Part shown: positions 5,008 to 13,300 of the stretch, piece after piece
How the letters are laid out: each line of letters begins with the position of its first letter
How positions within the stretch are numbered: the first letter of the stretch is position 1
Assembly (NCBI GenBank): GCA_905210885.1
Contig: CAJLYO010000008.1
Span: forward strand, 1 to 19,795
DNA: 19,795 bases
Direction: 5' to 3'
Source: an uncultured Eubacteriales bacterium
Lineage (GTDB): Bacteria; Bacillota; Clostridia; Monoglobales; Firm-18
Notes under the pieces: generated by a model
Told to the model about the DNA's origin: nothing
Databases searched by the model: none
Seen by the model: only the letters and a program-made list of their open reading frames with translations
Position numbers and translations under genes: made by a program

Positions 5008-7236
5008 ATGTCGGAAAACAGAAAAAAACAAAAGTATACTCCCATGAAAAAATCGGGTAAAAAGCGCACGGTTTTAATAGGTCTTGTGTTTATGGCGCTT
5101 TTATTTGCCCTTGTTATAAGAATAGGATTCATACAGATAGTGCAGGGCGAGGACCTTCAGAAAAAAGCGGCGGAACAGCAGACACGCGACAGTATCATAA
5201 GTTCAAAGCGCGGCGCGATTCTGGACAGAAACGGCAAGCAGCTTGCGGTTTCCGCATCGGTTGAAACAGTTACGGTATCGCCGAAAGAAATTGCCAAAAA
5301 CGAAAAAAAGTTAAGCCCCGAAAAGGTTGCAAAGGGCCTAAGCGATATATTGGAGCTTGATTTTGACGAAACGCTGAAAAAAATAACGAGAAATTCCTAC
5401 TACGAAATAATAAAGCGAAAAATCGATAAGACCAAGGCAGACGAGGTAAGAAAATTTATCGAGGATAACAAGGTTGTCGGCATACGCTTAGACCAGGATA
5501 CAAAGCGTTTCTACCCCTACGGAAGCTTTGCCTCCCATGTTATCGGAACCACAGGTACGGACAACCAGGGACTTTCCGGTATAGAAATGATTTACGATAA
5601 ATATTTAAAGGGTTCCCCGGGGCGCGTTGTGTCCGCAAAAACCGCGGACGGCAAGGATATGCCCTTTAAATACGAAAAAATGATTGACCCGAAAGACGGT
5701 CTGAACGTTGTTTTGACCATTGACGAGTCCATACAGCGCTTTGCGGAAAAGCACCTTGAAACGGCGGTGCTTGAAAACAAACTGGGCAACGGCGCGGCGT
5801 GCATTGTAATGGAGTGCAAAACGGGAAATATTCTCGCCATGACAACCAAGCCGGATTTTGATTTGAATAAGGCTTTTACAATTCAGAACCCTGAGGCTGC
5901 GGAAAAGCTTGCCTCCCTTACCGGCAAGGAAAAGACGGATTATTATAACGAACAGCTTCAGAAAATGTGGAGAAACAAGGCGGTTTCGGATACATACGAG
6001 CCCGGCTCCACATTTAAGATATTCACCATGGCTATGGCGCTTGAGGAAAATGTGTGCAAGCTAAACGATACATTTTACTGCGGCGGCTCGCGCAAGGTAG
6101 GCGACAGAACCATACGCTGCTGGAAGGCGGGCGGACACGGTCAGGAAACATTCGTCCAGGCGGCACAGAATTCATGCAACCCGGCATTTATTGATATCGG
6201 TTTGCGTATTGGCGCGCAGAAGTTTTACGACTATTTTCAGGCGTTCGGTTTTATGCGCAAAACAGGCATAGACCTTGAGGGAGAGGCGCTGGCGCTGTTT
6301 CACGATAAGTCGAATTTCCATGAAATTCAGCTTGCAACTTCCGCTTTCGGTCAGTCATTTAACGTAACACCGCTGCAGATGATAACGGGTGTGTGCGCCG
6401 TGGCAAACGGCGGAAACCTTATGCAGCCCAAGCTTGTAAAACAGCTTACCGATAAGGACGGAAACGTTGTGACGTCTTATGAGGATAAAGTGGTTCGCCA
6501 GATAATTTCGGAGAGCACCTGCACAACACTGCGCGGTATTTTGCAGTCTGTTGTTGAAAAGGGCGGCGGTTCCAACGCATATATAAAAGGGTACAGAGTT
6601 GCCGGAAAGACCGGTACCGCGGAAAAAGTTCCCCGCGGAAACGGAAAATATGTCGCTTCATTTATCGGCTTTGCACCGGCAGACAATCCGCAGATTGCGG
6701 TTTTGGTTATGCTTGACGAGCCCAACGGCGGAGCATACTACGGCGGCGTAATCGCAGCGCCCGTTGCAAGAAACATATTTGAGGACACGCTAAACTACTT
6801 AAATGTTGAGGCGGCGTATACAAACGACGAGCTTTTAACCCTTGAAACAACGGTACCCAACGTTACCGGAAAAACCAAGGAGGAAGCAATTGCAGAGCTT
6901 GACGCAAGCGGTCTTAAGTATAAAATCGACGGCAGCGGCGAAAGCATTGTAAACCAGATGCCAAAGGGCGGAATAAAGGTTAACCGCTCATCGGTTGTTA
7001 TGCTGTACACACAGCAGGAGCGCACAAGCAGCACCGTTTCGGTGCCTAACGTACTGAACTGCACACCGAATCAGGCGTCGCAGATTTTGTCACAGGCAAA
7101 CCTTAACATAAATATTGTGGGAGCAAACTCAAATCAGAATACGGTTGCCTTTAAGCAGGAACCGGCAGCCGGAACCCAGGTTGAAACGGGAAGGGTTATA
7201 ACGGTGGAATTCCACAAAACAGACATCGGAGAATAG
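5008..7236 (+). CDS. spoVD: Class B penicillin-binding protein with two PASTA domains (SpoVD/FtsI)
   Basis: The product is 742 aa, a septal or spore-type transpeptidase that crosslinks peptidoglycan outside the membrane with its partner FtsW. A short basic cytoplasmic tail precedes one membrane anchor at about residues 22-43. The dimerisation/pedestal domain follows (RGAILDRNG, TGTDNQGLSGIE). The transpeptidase domain has all three motifs: S334-x-x-K337 (STFK, with S334 nucleophile), S389-C-N391 and K534-T-G536. Two PASTA domains lie at about residues 615-672 and 677-740, each opening with a VPNV-type strand. PASTA repeats make it SpoVD-like, but it is the only PBP in the cluster and may serve vegetative division too. 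ATG 5008 follows GGGGGAGG with 7 nt spacing. The start codon also overlaps the stop of a six-codon frame beginning at 4988. Confidence 0.95.
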   Translation: MSENRKKQKYTPMKKSGKKRTVLIGLVFMALLFALVIRIGFIQIVQGEDLQKKAAEQQTRDSIISSKRGAILDRNGKQLAVSASVETVTVSPKEIAKNEKKLSPEKVAKGLSDILELDFDETLKKITRNSYYEIIKRKIDKTKADEVRKFIEDNKVVGIRLDQDTKRFYPYGSFASHVIGTTGTDNQGLSGIEMIYDKYLKGSPGRVVSAKTADGKDMPFKYEKMIDPKDGLNVVLTIDESIQRFAEKHLETAVLENKLGNGAACIVMECKTGNILAMTTKPDFDLNKAFTIQNPEAAEKLASLTGKEKTDYYNEQLQKMWRNKAVSDTYEPGSTFKIFTMAMALEENVCKLNDTFYCGGSRKVGDRTIRCWKAGGHGQETFVQAAQNSCNPAFIDIGLRIGAQKFYDYFQAFGFMRKTGIDLEGEALALFHDKSNFHEIQLATSAFGQSFNVTPLQMITGVCAVANGGNLMQPKLVKQLTDKDGNVVTSYEDKVVRQIISESTCTTLRGILQSVVEKGGGSNAYIKGYRVAGKTGTAEKVPRGNGKYVASFIGFAPADNPQIAVLVMLDEPNGGAYYGGVIAAPVARNIFEDTLNYLNVEAAYTNDELLTLETTVPNVTGKTKEEAIAELDASGLKYKIDGSGESIVNQMPKGGIKVNRSSVVMLYTQQERTSSTVSVPNVLNCTPNQASQILSQANLNINIVGANSNQNTVAFKQEPAAGTQVETGRVITVEFHKTDIGE

Positions 7237-7261
7237 ACAGTTAATGGGGAGGGTAATGAAA

Positions 7262-8656
7262 ATGAACATTAACAAGCTTTTAGAAACAAACTATGATATA
7301 GAAGTAAAGGGCATATGCTGCAATTCCGCACAGGCACAGCCGGGGGACGTTTTCGTTGCTGTTACCGGCTTTAAAACAGACGGGCACAAGTACATACCGG
7401 ACGCCGTAAAAAAAGGCGCCGTGTGCGTTGTTGCGGAACACGAGGTTGACGCAGGTGTGCCTGTAATAGTTGTTGAAAATTCAAGAGCCGCTCTTGCAAA
7501 AATGGCTCACGAGTTCTATGGACAGCCCACTCGCAATTTCAAGCTTATCGGCGTTACGGGCACAAACGGCAAAACCACCGTTACGTACCTTGTAAAGGCC
7601 ATTCTCGAGGCAGCCGGCGAAAAAGTGGGGCTTATCGGCACAAACCAGAATATGATAGGCAGCGAGTGCTTTGAAACAGAGCGCACAACCCCGGATATTC
7701 TCGATTTGGTTCGGCTGTTTGACAAAATGGCGCATGCCGGCTGTACATATGTTGTTATGGAGGTTTCGTCCCATTCTCTGGAATTAAACCGCGTAAACGG
7801 CTGTGAATTTGAGGTAAGCGCGTTTACAAACCTTACTCAGGACCATCTGGATTTTCATATTACTATGGAAAATTACCTTGCCGCAAAGGCAAAGCTGTTT
7901 AAAATCTGCAACAAGGCTGTAATTAATATTGACGACAACGGAGGAAAGCGTATCGCGCGCGATGTTGCATGCAGTAAAATCACCTACGGCACGGTGGACG
8001 CGGACATTACCGCGACCGATATTACGCTTCATCCGGCAAGCGTTGAATTTAACTGCATGGGCGACAGATTCACCCTGCATATTCCGGGCATGTTCTCGGT
8101 GTACAACGCTCTTGCGGCAATATCAATCTGCAAGGCATTGGGCATAGATAAGGAAACAATCAAAAACGCTCTTGCTTCGGCGCACGGAGTTAAGGGGCGC
8201 TTTGAGATTTATCCGGCGCATAAGGACTACACCGTAATAATCGATTACGCTCATTCGCCGGACGGACTTAAAAAAATACTTGAAACCATAAAGGGCTTTG
8301 CAAAGGGCAGAATTGTTGTTCTTTTCGGCTGCGGCGGCGACAGAGATGCGAAAAAACGTCCGCTTATGGGCAAAATTGCCGGCGAGCTTGCGGACTTTTG
8401 CATAATAACCTCGGATAACCCCCGTTCGGAGGAACCGGCGGCTATAATCCGCGATATTTTGTCGGGTATGGAGAACGCAACCGCGGATTATGTGGTTATA
8501 GAAAACAGACGTGATGCTATCGGCTATGCAATTAAAAATGCGCAGAAAGACGATGTTATTGTCCTTGCCGGCAAGGGGCACGAAACGTATCAGATTTTAA
8601 ATACTGGTACAATTCACTTTGATGAACGCGAGGTTTTGGCGGAGTTCATAAAGTAG
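7262..8656 (+). CDS. murE: MurE, UDP-MurNAc-tripeptide synthetase (meso-DAP type)
   Basis: The product is 464 aa. MurE is the cytoplasmic ligase that adds the third amino acid to UDP-MurNAc-L-Ala-D-Glu using ATP. The ATP loop is GVTGTNGKTT at residues 97-106. ERTTPD, MEVSSHSLE and NLTQDHLDFH follow in family order, and the C-terminal domain carries D385-N-P-R388 in SDNPRSEEP. DNPR is the signature for meso-diaminopimelate over lysine, so this cell wall is of the DAP type. I chose ATG 7262 because the GGGGAGGG site is 8 nt upstream. The in-frame ATGs at 7244 and 7256 lie before or almost on that site. The gene is 25 nt after the PBP gene and 11 nt before murF. Confidence 0.97.
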   Translation: MNINKLLETNYDIEVKGICCNSAQAQPGDVFVAVTGFKTDGHKYIPDAVKKGAVCVVAEHEVDAGVPVIVVENSRAALAKMAHEFYGQPTRNFKLIGVTGTNGKTTVTYLVKAILEAAGEKVGLIGTNQNMIGSECFETERTTPDILDLVRLFDKMAHAGCTYVVMEVSSHSLELNRVNGCEFEVSAFTNLTQDHLDFHITMENYLAAKAKLFKICNKAVINIDDNGGKRIARDVACSKITYGTVDADITATDITLHPASVEFNCMGDRFTLHIPGMFSVYNALAAISICKALGIDKETIKNALASAHGVKGRFEIYPAHKDYTVIIDYAHSPDGLKKILETIKGFAKGRIVVLFGCGGDRDAKKRPLMGKIAGELADFCIITSDNPRSEEPAAIIRDILSGMENATADYVVIENRRDAIGYAIKNAQKDDVIVLAGKGHETYQILNTGTIHFDEREVLAEFIK

Positions 8657-8667
8657 GGGGTATTTTA

Positions 8668-10029
8668 TTGAAACCAATTTCAATAGGTATGATTTGTGCC
8701 GCTGTGTCGGGTGAGCTGATATGCGGCGACGCAGAACATACCGTCACTTCGGTCACAACAGACAGCCGCACAAAAAACGGCGGTCTGTTTATCGCTTTAA
8801 AAGGAGAACGTTTTGACGCAAACGATTTCGTAAGCGGCTATCTTGAAAACGGCGACAGCGCGCTGGTAAGCAGAAAAATGCCGCCTGTCCCCGGTAAAAA
8901 CATAGTGTATGTTCCCGATACCGGAAAAGCGCTTTTGGCGCTTGCCGGAGCGTACAGAAAGCTGTTTGACATTCCGGTTATCGGAATTACCGGAAGTGTG
9001 GGCAAAACAAGCACAAAGGAAATGATTTATTCCGTCTTGTCCCAAAAGCTTCGCGCCATGAAAACGGACGGCAATTTTAACAACGAAATCGGCGTACCGC
9101 TGACGCTTTTCCGTCTTGAAGACGGTTTGCAGTGCGCGGTTGTGGAAATGGGCATGAGTAATTTCGGCGAAATGAGCCGCCTTACTTCCGCCGTTCGTCC
9201 CGATATCGCGGTAATTACCAATATCGGCACGGCGCATATAGGAAATTTGGGCAGCCGTGAAAATATAATGAAGGCAAAGCTCGAAATTCTTGAGGGCATG
9301 AGCGGTGACGGGCTTGTTATTTTGAACGGTGACGACAAACTTTTGTATTCTTTAAAGGGCACGCTGTCGGTAAGAACTTTGTATTACGGAATAAACAACC
9401 GTGACTGCGACATCTGTGCCGAAAACGTAACAACGAATGCCGACGGCTCGGAGTTTTACGCGCGCGGCGTTAAATACCGCATAAGCGTCCCCGGCGAGCA
9501 CAATGTGTATAATGCCCTTGCGGCAATACTTGCAGGCGAGGCGCTGGGGATAGAAACGACCCTGCTGCAAAAAGGCGTAAGCGAGTTTGAAAACTGCGGA
9601 ATGAGGCAGAATATTATAAAATACGGCGGCATAACATTAATCGAGGATTGCTATAATGCAAGCCTTGATTCCGTGGCGGCTTCCCTTAAGGTTTTAAAAA
9701 GCATATCGGAGGGCAGAAGCATCGCTGTTTTGGGCGATATTCTGGAGCAGGGCGATTTTGCGGAAAAAATCCACACTGAGGTGGGTAAGGCTGCTGCACG
9801 GGAAAATATCGACGTACTCATAACCGTGGGCGAAAATGCAAGGTTTATCGCCGCGGCGGCAAAAGACGCGGTAAAAACCGTTGTTTCCTTTGACGGTAAC
9901 GACAGTGCATGGGAGTATCTCGATAAAATCATGGCAAAGGGTGACACGGTGCTTTTTAAGGCTTCGAGAGGAATGAAGCTTGAGGAAGTCTGTGAAAAGG
10001 CGAAAAAGAAAGCGGAAGGAATAAAATAA
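8668..10029 (+). CDS. murF: MurF, UDP-MurNAc-tripeptide:D-Ala-D-Ala ligase
   Basis: The product is 453 aa, normal for MurF, which adds the D-Ala-D-Ala dipeptide to complete the UDP-MurNAc-pentapeptide in the cytoplasm. Visible marks are the N-terminal substrate domain (SVTTDSRTKNGGLFIALKG), the ATP loop GITGSVGKTSTKEM at residues 106-117, NFNNEIGVPLTL, VVEMGMSNFGEM, and the central EHNVYNALAAILAG. It starts at TTG 8668, fixed by AGGGGG with 7 nt spacing. No ATG in frame gives a complete N-terminal domain. A TTG start may hold expression down relative to its neighbours. The stop is 1 nt before mraY. Confidence 0.96.
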   Translation: MKPISIGMICAAVSGELICGDAEHTVTSVTTDSRTKNGGLFIALKGERFDANDFVSGYLENGDSALVSRKMPPVPGKNIVYVPDTGKALLALAGAYRKLFDIPVIGITGSVGKTSTKEMIYSVLSQKLRAMKTDGNFNNEIGVPLTLFRLEDGLQCAVVEMGMSNFGEMSRLTSAVRPDIAVITNIGTAHIGNLGSRENIMKAKLEILEGMSGDGLVILNGDDKLLYSLKGTLSVRTLYYGINNRDCDICAENVTTNADGSEFYARGVKYRISVPGEHNVYNALAAILAGEALGIETTLLQKGVSEFENCGMRQNIIKYGGITLIEDCYNASLDSVAASLKVLKSISEGRSIAVLGDILEQGDFAEKIHTEVGKAAARENIDVLITVGENARFIAAAAKDAVKTVVSFDGNDSAWEYLDKIMAKGDTVLFKASRGMKLEEVCEKAKKKAEGIK

Positions 10030-10030
10030 G

Positions 10031-10975
10031 ATGTTCAACAGTTTTTTAACGTTATTGATAGGCTTTGCGGCGGCTCTTGTGATTGCACCGCCGGCAATAA
10101 AATTTCTGCATAAATTAAAATTCGGCCAGGAAATCCGCGAAATCGGACCGTCATGGCACAAGAAAAAAAGCGGCACACCCACAATGGGCGGAATAATATT
10201 CATCATTGCCCCGCTTATTGCGGCGGCTGTGAATTTCAGGACGGTTAATTCAAAATACATGCTGGTACTTATTTCATCGCTGCTTTTCGGGGCAATCGGA
10301 TTTATCGATGACTTTATAAAGGTAGTTATGAAGCGGAATTTGGGGCTTACCTCGGCGCAGAAATTTTCAATGCAGCTTTTGGTTGCGGTTGTGTTTGTGC
10401 TTGTGGGTATGCATTACGGTATACTGCCAACAAAAATATTTATCCCCTTTGCAAAGATTTATGCCGAGCTTGGGTGGCTCTACATTCCATTTGCTCTGTT
10501 TGTGGTTTTGGGCACTGTCAACAGCGTGAATTTAACTGACGGAATTGACGGGCTTGCAACCTCCGTTACGATTATTGTCATGCTGTTTTTCAGCATCGCC
10601 CTGAAGGACACTCCTCTTACATCTTTCATATACGGTTTAATCGGCGGACTTCTGGGATTTTTGGTATTCAACAAAAACCCGGCAAAGGTTTTCATGGGCG
10701 ACACCGGTTCGCTTTTTTTGGGCGGTGCGGTTGCGGCTCTTGCAATGGTTTCCGAAAACCCACTGATTCTTATTTTGGTTGGATTTATATATTTTGCGGA
10801 AACGCTGTCCGTTATAATTCAGGTTACATCATTTAAGCTTACGGGAAAACGCGTATTTAAAATGAGCCCGATACACCATCATTTTGAAATGTGCGGCTGG
10901 AACGAAAAGAAAATCGTTCTCACGTTTTCCGCGGTGACGCTTGTTCTTTGCATAATATCACTTTTCGGCATCTGA
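10031..10975 (+). CDS. mraY: MraY, phospho-MurNAc-pentapeptide translocase
   Basis: The product is 314 aa, a polytopic membrane enzyme that transfers phospho-MurNAc-pentapeptide onto undecaprenyl phosphate to give lipid I. Hydrophobic segments occur throughout, as expected for about ten membrane helices. Catalytic landmarks are the D93-D94 pair in IDDFIKV, D170 and D173 in LTDGIDGLAT, MGDTGSLFLGG, and the H282-H283-H284 triad in SPIHHHFE. HKKKSGTPTMGG near the N-terminus is also characteristic. The next gene is ftsW, 13 nt on. In most dcw clusters murD would lie between them. Confidence 0.97.
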   Translation: MFNSFLTLLIGFAAALVIAPPAIKFLHKLKFGQEIREIGPSWHKKKSGTPTMGGIIFIIAPLIAAAVNFRTVNSKYMLVLISSLLFGAIGFIDDFIKVVMKRNLGLTSAQKFSMQLLVAVVFVLVGMHYGILPTKIFIPFAKIYAELGWLYIPFALFVVLGTVNSVNLTDGIDGLATSVTIIVMLFFSIALKDTPLTSFIYGLIGGLLGFLVFNKNPAKVFMGDTGSLFLGGAVAALAMVSENPLILILVGFIYFAETLSVIIQVTSFKLTGKRVFKMSPIHHHFEMCGWNEKKIVLTFSAVTLVLCIISLFGI

Positions 10976-10988
10976 AAGGTATGATTGT

Positions 10989-12089
10989 ATGAAAAAAGGA
11001 AAACACTTTGATATATATTTTTTAATAACGGTGCTTGTTCTTTTGGGCTTCGGACTTATCATGATAATGTCCGCAAGCTCCGAGTGGTCGCGCAGTCAAA
11101 GCTACACCGGCTATGACGCATTTTTCTATGCAAAAAGACAGGCGATTTGGGCCGGTATTTCCCTTCTTGCAATGCTTTTCTTTGCGCGGTTTGACTACCA
11201 CAGACTTGGCAAGCTTTCAAACCTTATACTGGGCGTTGCAATCGTGCTTTTGGTTTTGGTTTTGGCGGTGGGCACCGAGTCAAAGGGCGGCAAGCGCTGG
11301 CTTGATCTCGGTTTTATCCAGTTCCAGCCCTCCGAGGCGGCAAAAATCGCTCTTATTATTTTTCTTTCATGGAATCTTTCAAAAAAAGACGACCCGTTAA
11401 AAAAGTTTGCCACAGGTCTTTTGCCTTACCTTTTGGTAATCGGCTTTGTGTGCGGTCTTATAATTTTGGAGAAGCATTTTTCGGCGACAATGCTTGTGCT
11501 ATTGGTTTCATTGGGCATACTGTTTGTTGCCGGCGCGCGTATTCCCCATCTTATGGCTTTGGGACTGCCCGTGGTAATGGGGGCGTTTGTGCTTGTGCGC
11601 ACCTCCAAGTACCGATGGAAACGTGTAACGTCGTTTCTTGACCCCTTCGCCGATAAGCTTGGCGACGGTTATCAGATAATCCAGTCCCTTTACGCAATAG
11701 GAAGCGGCGGAATTTTCGGTTTGGGACTCGGCAGAAGCCGGCAAAAGTTTTCGTATATACCCGAGCCTCATAACGACTTTATTTTCGCCATTCTCTGCGA
11801 GGAACTGGGACTTGTGGGCGCAATGCTTGTTATATTGCTGTTCACCGTTTTAATATGGCGCGGCGTGCGCATCGCCCTTGCCGCCCCCGATAAATTCGGC
11901 AGCTATCTTGCCATGGGTATAATGATGCTTATTGCCTTTCAGGTGGTATTAAATATCGCCGTTGTAACGTCGTCAATGCCCGTTACCGGTGTTGCTCTGC
12001 CGTTTTTCAGCTACGGCGGAACCTCGCTGGTTATGATAATGAGCTGTATGGGAATTATGCTTAATATATCGTCTAAAGGGAAGGAATGA
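10989..12089 (+). CDS. ftsW: FtsW/SpoVE-type SEDS peptidoglycan glycosyltransferase
   Basis: The product is 366 aa with about ten membrane segments. SEDS proteins polymerise glycan strands from lipid II, paired with a class B PBP such as the one at 5008-7236. Family marks are GLIMIMSASS in the first helix, KGGKRWLDLGFIQFQPSEAAKIA, DGYQIIQSLYAIGSGGIFGLGLG, YIPEPHNDFIFAILCEELG and the closing PFFSYGGTS. The start is ATG 10989 with GAAAGG about 10 nt upstream. With no second SEDS gene in view I cannot separate a vegetative FtsW from a sporulation SpoVE. Cluster position fits either. Confidence 0.95.
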   Translation: MKKGKHFDIYFLITVLVLLGFGLIMIMSASSEWSRSQSYTGYDAFFYAKRQAIWAGISLLAMLFFARFDYHRLGKLSNLILGVAIVLLVLVLAVGTESKGGKRWLDLGFIQFQPSEAAKIALIIFLSWNLSKKDDPLKKFATGLLPYLLVIGFVCGLIILEKHFSATMLVLLVSLGILFVAGARIPHLMALGLPVVMGAFVLVRTSKYRWKRVTSFLDPFADKLGDGYQIIQSLYAIGSGGIFGLGLGRSRQKFSYIPEPHNDFIFAILCEELGLVGAMLVILLFTVLIWRGVRIALAAPDKFGSYLAMGIMMLIAFQVVLNIAVVTSSMPVTGVALPFFSYGGTSLVMIMSCMGIMLNISSKGKE

Positions 12090-12093
12090 TTTT

Positions 12094-13185
12094 ATGCGTG
12101 TTATCTGCGCCGGCGGCGGCACGGCAGGGCATATAAACCCGGCACTTGCCATAGCCTCCGAAATTGCCGGACGGCAGCCCGAGTCAAAGTTTTTGTTTAT
12201 CGGGACAAAGAAGGGCATGGAAACAACCCTTGTGCCAAAGGCAGGATACGATATACAATATATAGATACGGAGGGATTTTCCCGAAGCCTTACGCCGTCA
12301 AATATCAAGGTAATCATAAAGGCGGGGCTTTCTGTTTTTAAGGCGAAAAAGATAATAAAAACATTTAAGCCGGATATAGTTATAGGCACCGGCGGGTACG
12401 TGTCCGGACCGGTGCTTTTTGCCGCGTCAATGCTTAAAATTCCTACGCTTATTCACGAGCAGAACGTTTTTGCCGGAATGACAAGCAGAATGTTAAGCGG
12501 CAGAGTGGACACCACATGCATAAGCTTTGCGGAAAGCGAAAAGTCGTTCCCGAAAGCGAAAAAAATCGTGCTTACGGGAAATCCTGTAAGGTCGGCGCTT
12601 TTTAAAACAGACAAAAAATCCGCACGGCGCGCACTCGGCATAGACCAAAAGCCGTTTATAGTTTCCTTCGGCGGAAGCCTCGGGGCAAAAACCATAAACG
12701 ATGCGTGTGTGCGTTTTATAAAAAGCGGCGCCGCCGGTTGTAATATGCTTTTTGCAACGGGTACGGCAAACTATGACGAAGTTATGAAGGAACTCGGCAC
12801 CGTGCCGGATAACGTGAAGGTTGTGCCGTACATATACGATATGGAAAACGTTATAAACGCGGCGGATTTGCTTATATGCCGCGCCGGGGCAATTACGGTA
12901 AGCGAAATTACCGCACTTGGGAAAGCCTCTGTGTTAATCCCCTCCCCAAACGTTACGGATAACCACCAGTATTATAACGCAAAAGCCGTTGCCGATGCAA
13001 ATGCCGCAGTGCTTATAACGGAACAGCAGCTTGCTGAAAATCCCGACGCTCTGAACAAAAAAACAGCAGAGCTTATATCCGACAGAGCCGCCCTTTGCGA
13101 AATGGAGCGCAATTCCGAAAAATGCGGAATAAAGGACGGATGTGACCGTATATATAATGAGGTAATAAAATTGGTGCGGCGGTAG
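12094..13185 (+). CDS. murG: MurG, lipid II-forming GlcNAc transferase
   Basis: The product is 363 aa, a peripheral membrane GT-B glycosyltransferase (GT28 family) that adds GlcNAc from UDP-GlcNAc to lipid I. The N-terminal glycine loop GGGTAGHINPALA (residues 5-18) and the following GTKKGMETTLVPKAGY are clear. IGTGGYVSGPVL, LIHEQNVFAGMTSRML, SFGGSLGAKTIND and the donor-site CRAGAITVSEITALGKASVLIP also match. The start is ATG 12094, four nt after the ftsW stop, with GGAAGGA upstream. It is the last gene of the dcw block and is followed by a strong terminator. The usual next genes (murB, ftsQ/divIB, ftsA, ftsZ) are absent. Confidence 0.97.
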   Translation: MRVICAGGGTAGHINPALAIASEIAGRQPESKFLFIGTKKGMETTLVPKAGYDIQYIDTEGFSRSLTPSNIKVIIKAGLSVFKAKKIIKTFKPDIVIGTGGYVSGPVLFAASMLKIPTLIHEQNVFAGMTSRMLSGRVDTTCISFAESEKSFPKAKKIVLTGNPVRSALFKTDKKSARRALGIDQKPFIVSFGGSLGAKTINDACVRFIKSGAAGCNMLFATGTANYDEVMKELGTVPDNVKVVPYIYDMENVINAADLLICRAGAITVSEITALGKASVLIPSPNVTDNHQYYNAKAVADANAAVLITEQQLAENPDALNKKTAELISDRAALCEMERNSEKCGIKDGCDRIYNEVIKLVRR

Positions 13186-13196
13186 TATAGTATCCC

Positions 13197-13231
13197 AAGC
13201 CCTGTATTGCGAAAGCAATGCAGGGCTTTTT
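13197..13231 (+). terminator. Rho-independent terminator after murG
   Basis: A stem of about 14 bp (AAGCCCTGTATTGC pairing with GCAATGCAGGGCTT, one G-T wobble) with a GAAA tetraloop is followed by a T run at 13227-13231. It separates the wall cluster from the phosphate operon. The T run ends two nt before the next promoter's -35 element. Confidence 0.93.
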
Positions 13232-13232
13232 A

Positions 13233-13261
13233 TTGACATTTAAGTAATTAAGTGATATAAC
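13233..13261 (+). promoter_or_regulatory. Promoter of the phosphate operon
   Basis: TTGACA (13233-13238) and TATAAC (13256-13261) are separated by 17 nt. Two near-identical 8-mers, TTAAGTAA and TTAAGTGA, lie in the spacer and could be an operator. I do not see a clear array of PhoP/PhoB-type TTAACA repeats, which would be expected ahead of a normal pst operon. Confidence 0.6.
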
Positions 13262-13300
13262 TACATATATTTGCTTATTATATGAAAGGTGTCGATTATA

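Noticed and set aside
9694..10260. Long antisense frames over the wall and phosphate genes (also 8123-8581, 14534-14962, 15492-16052)
   Set aside because: They are opposite genes with full family motifs, have no start signals and show low-complexity, shadow-like translations.
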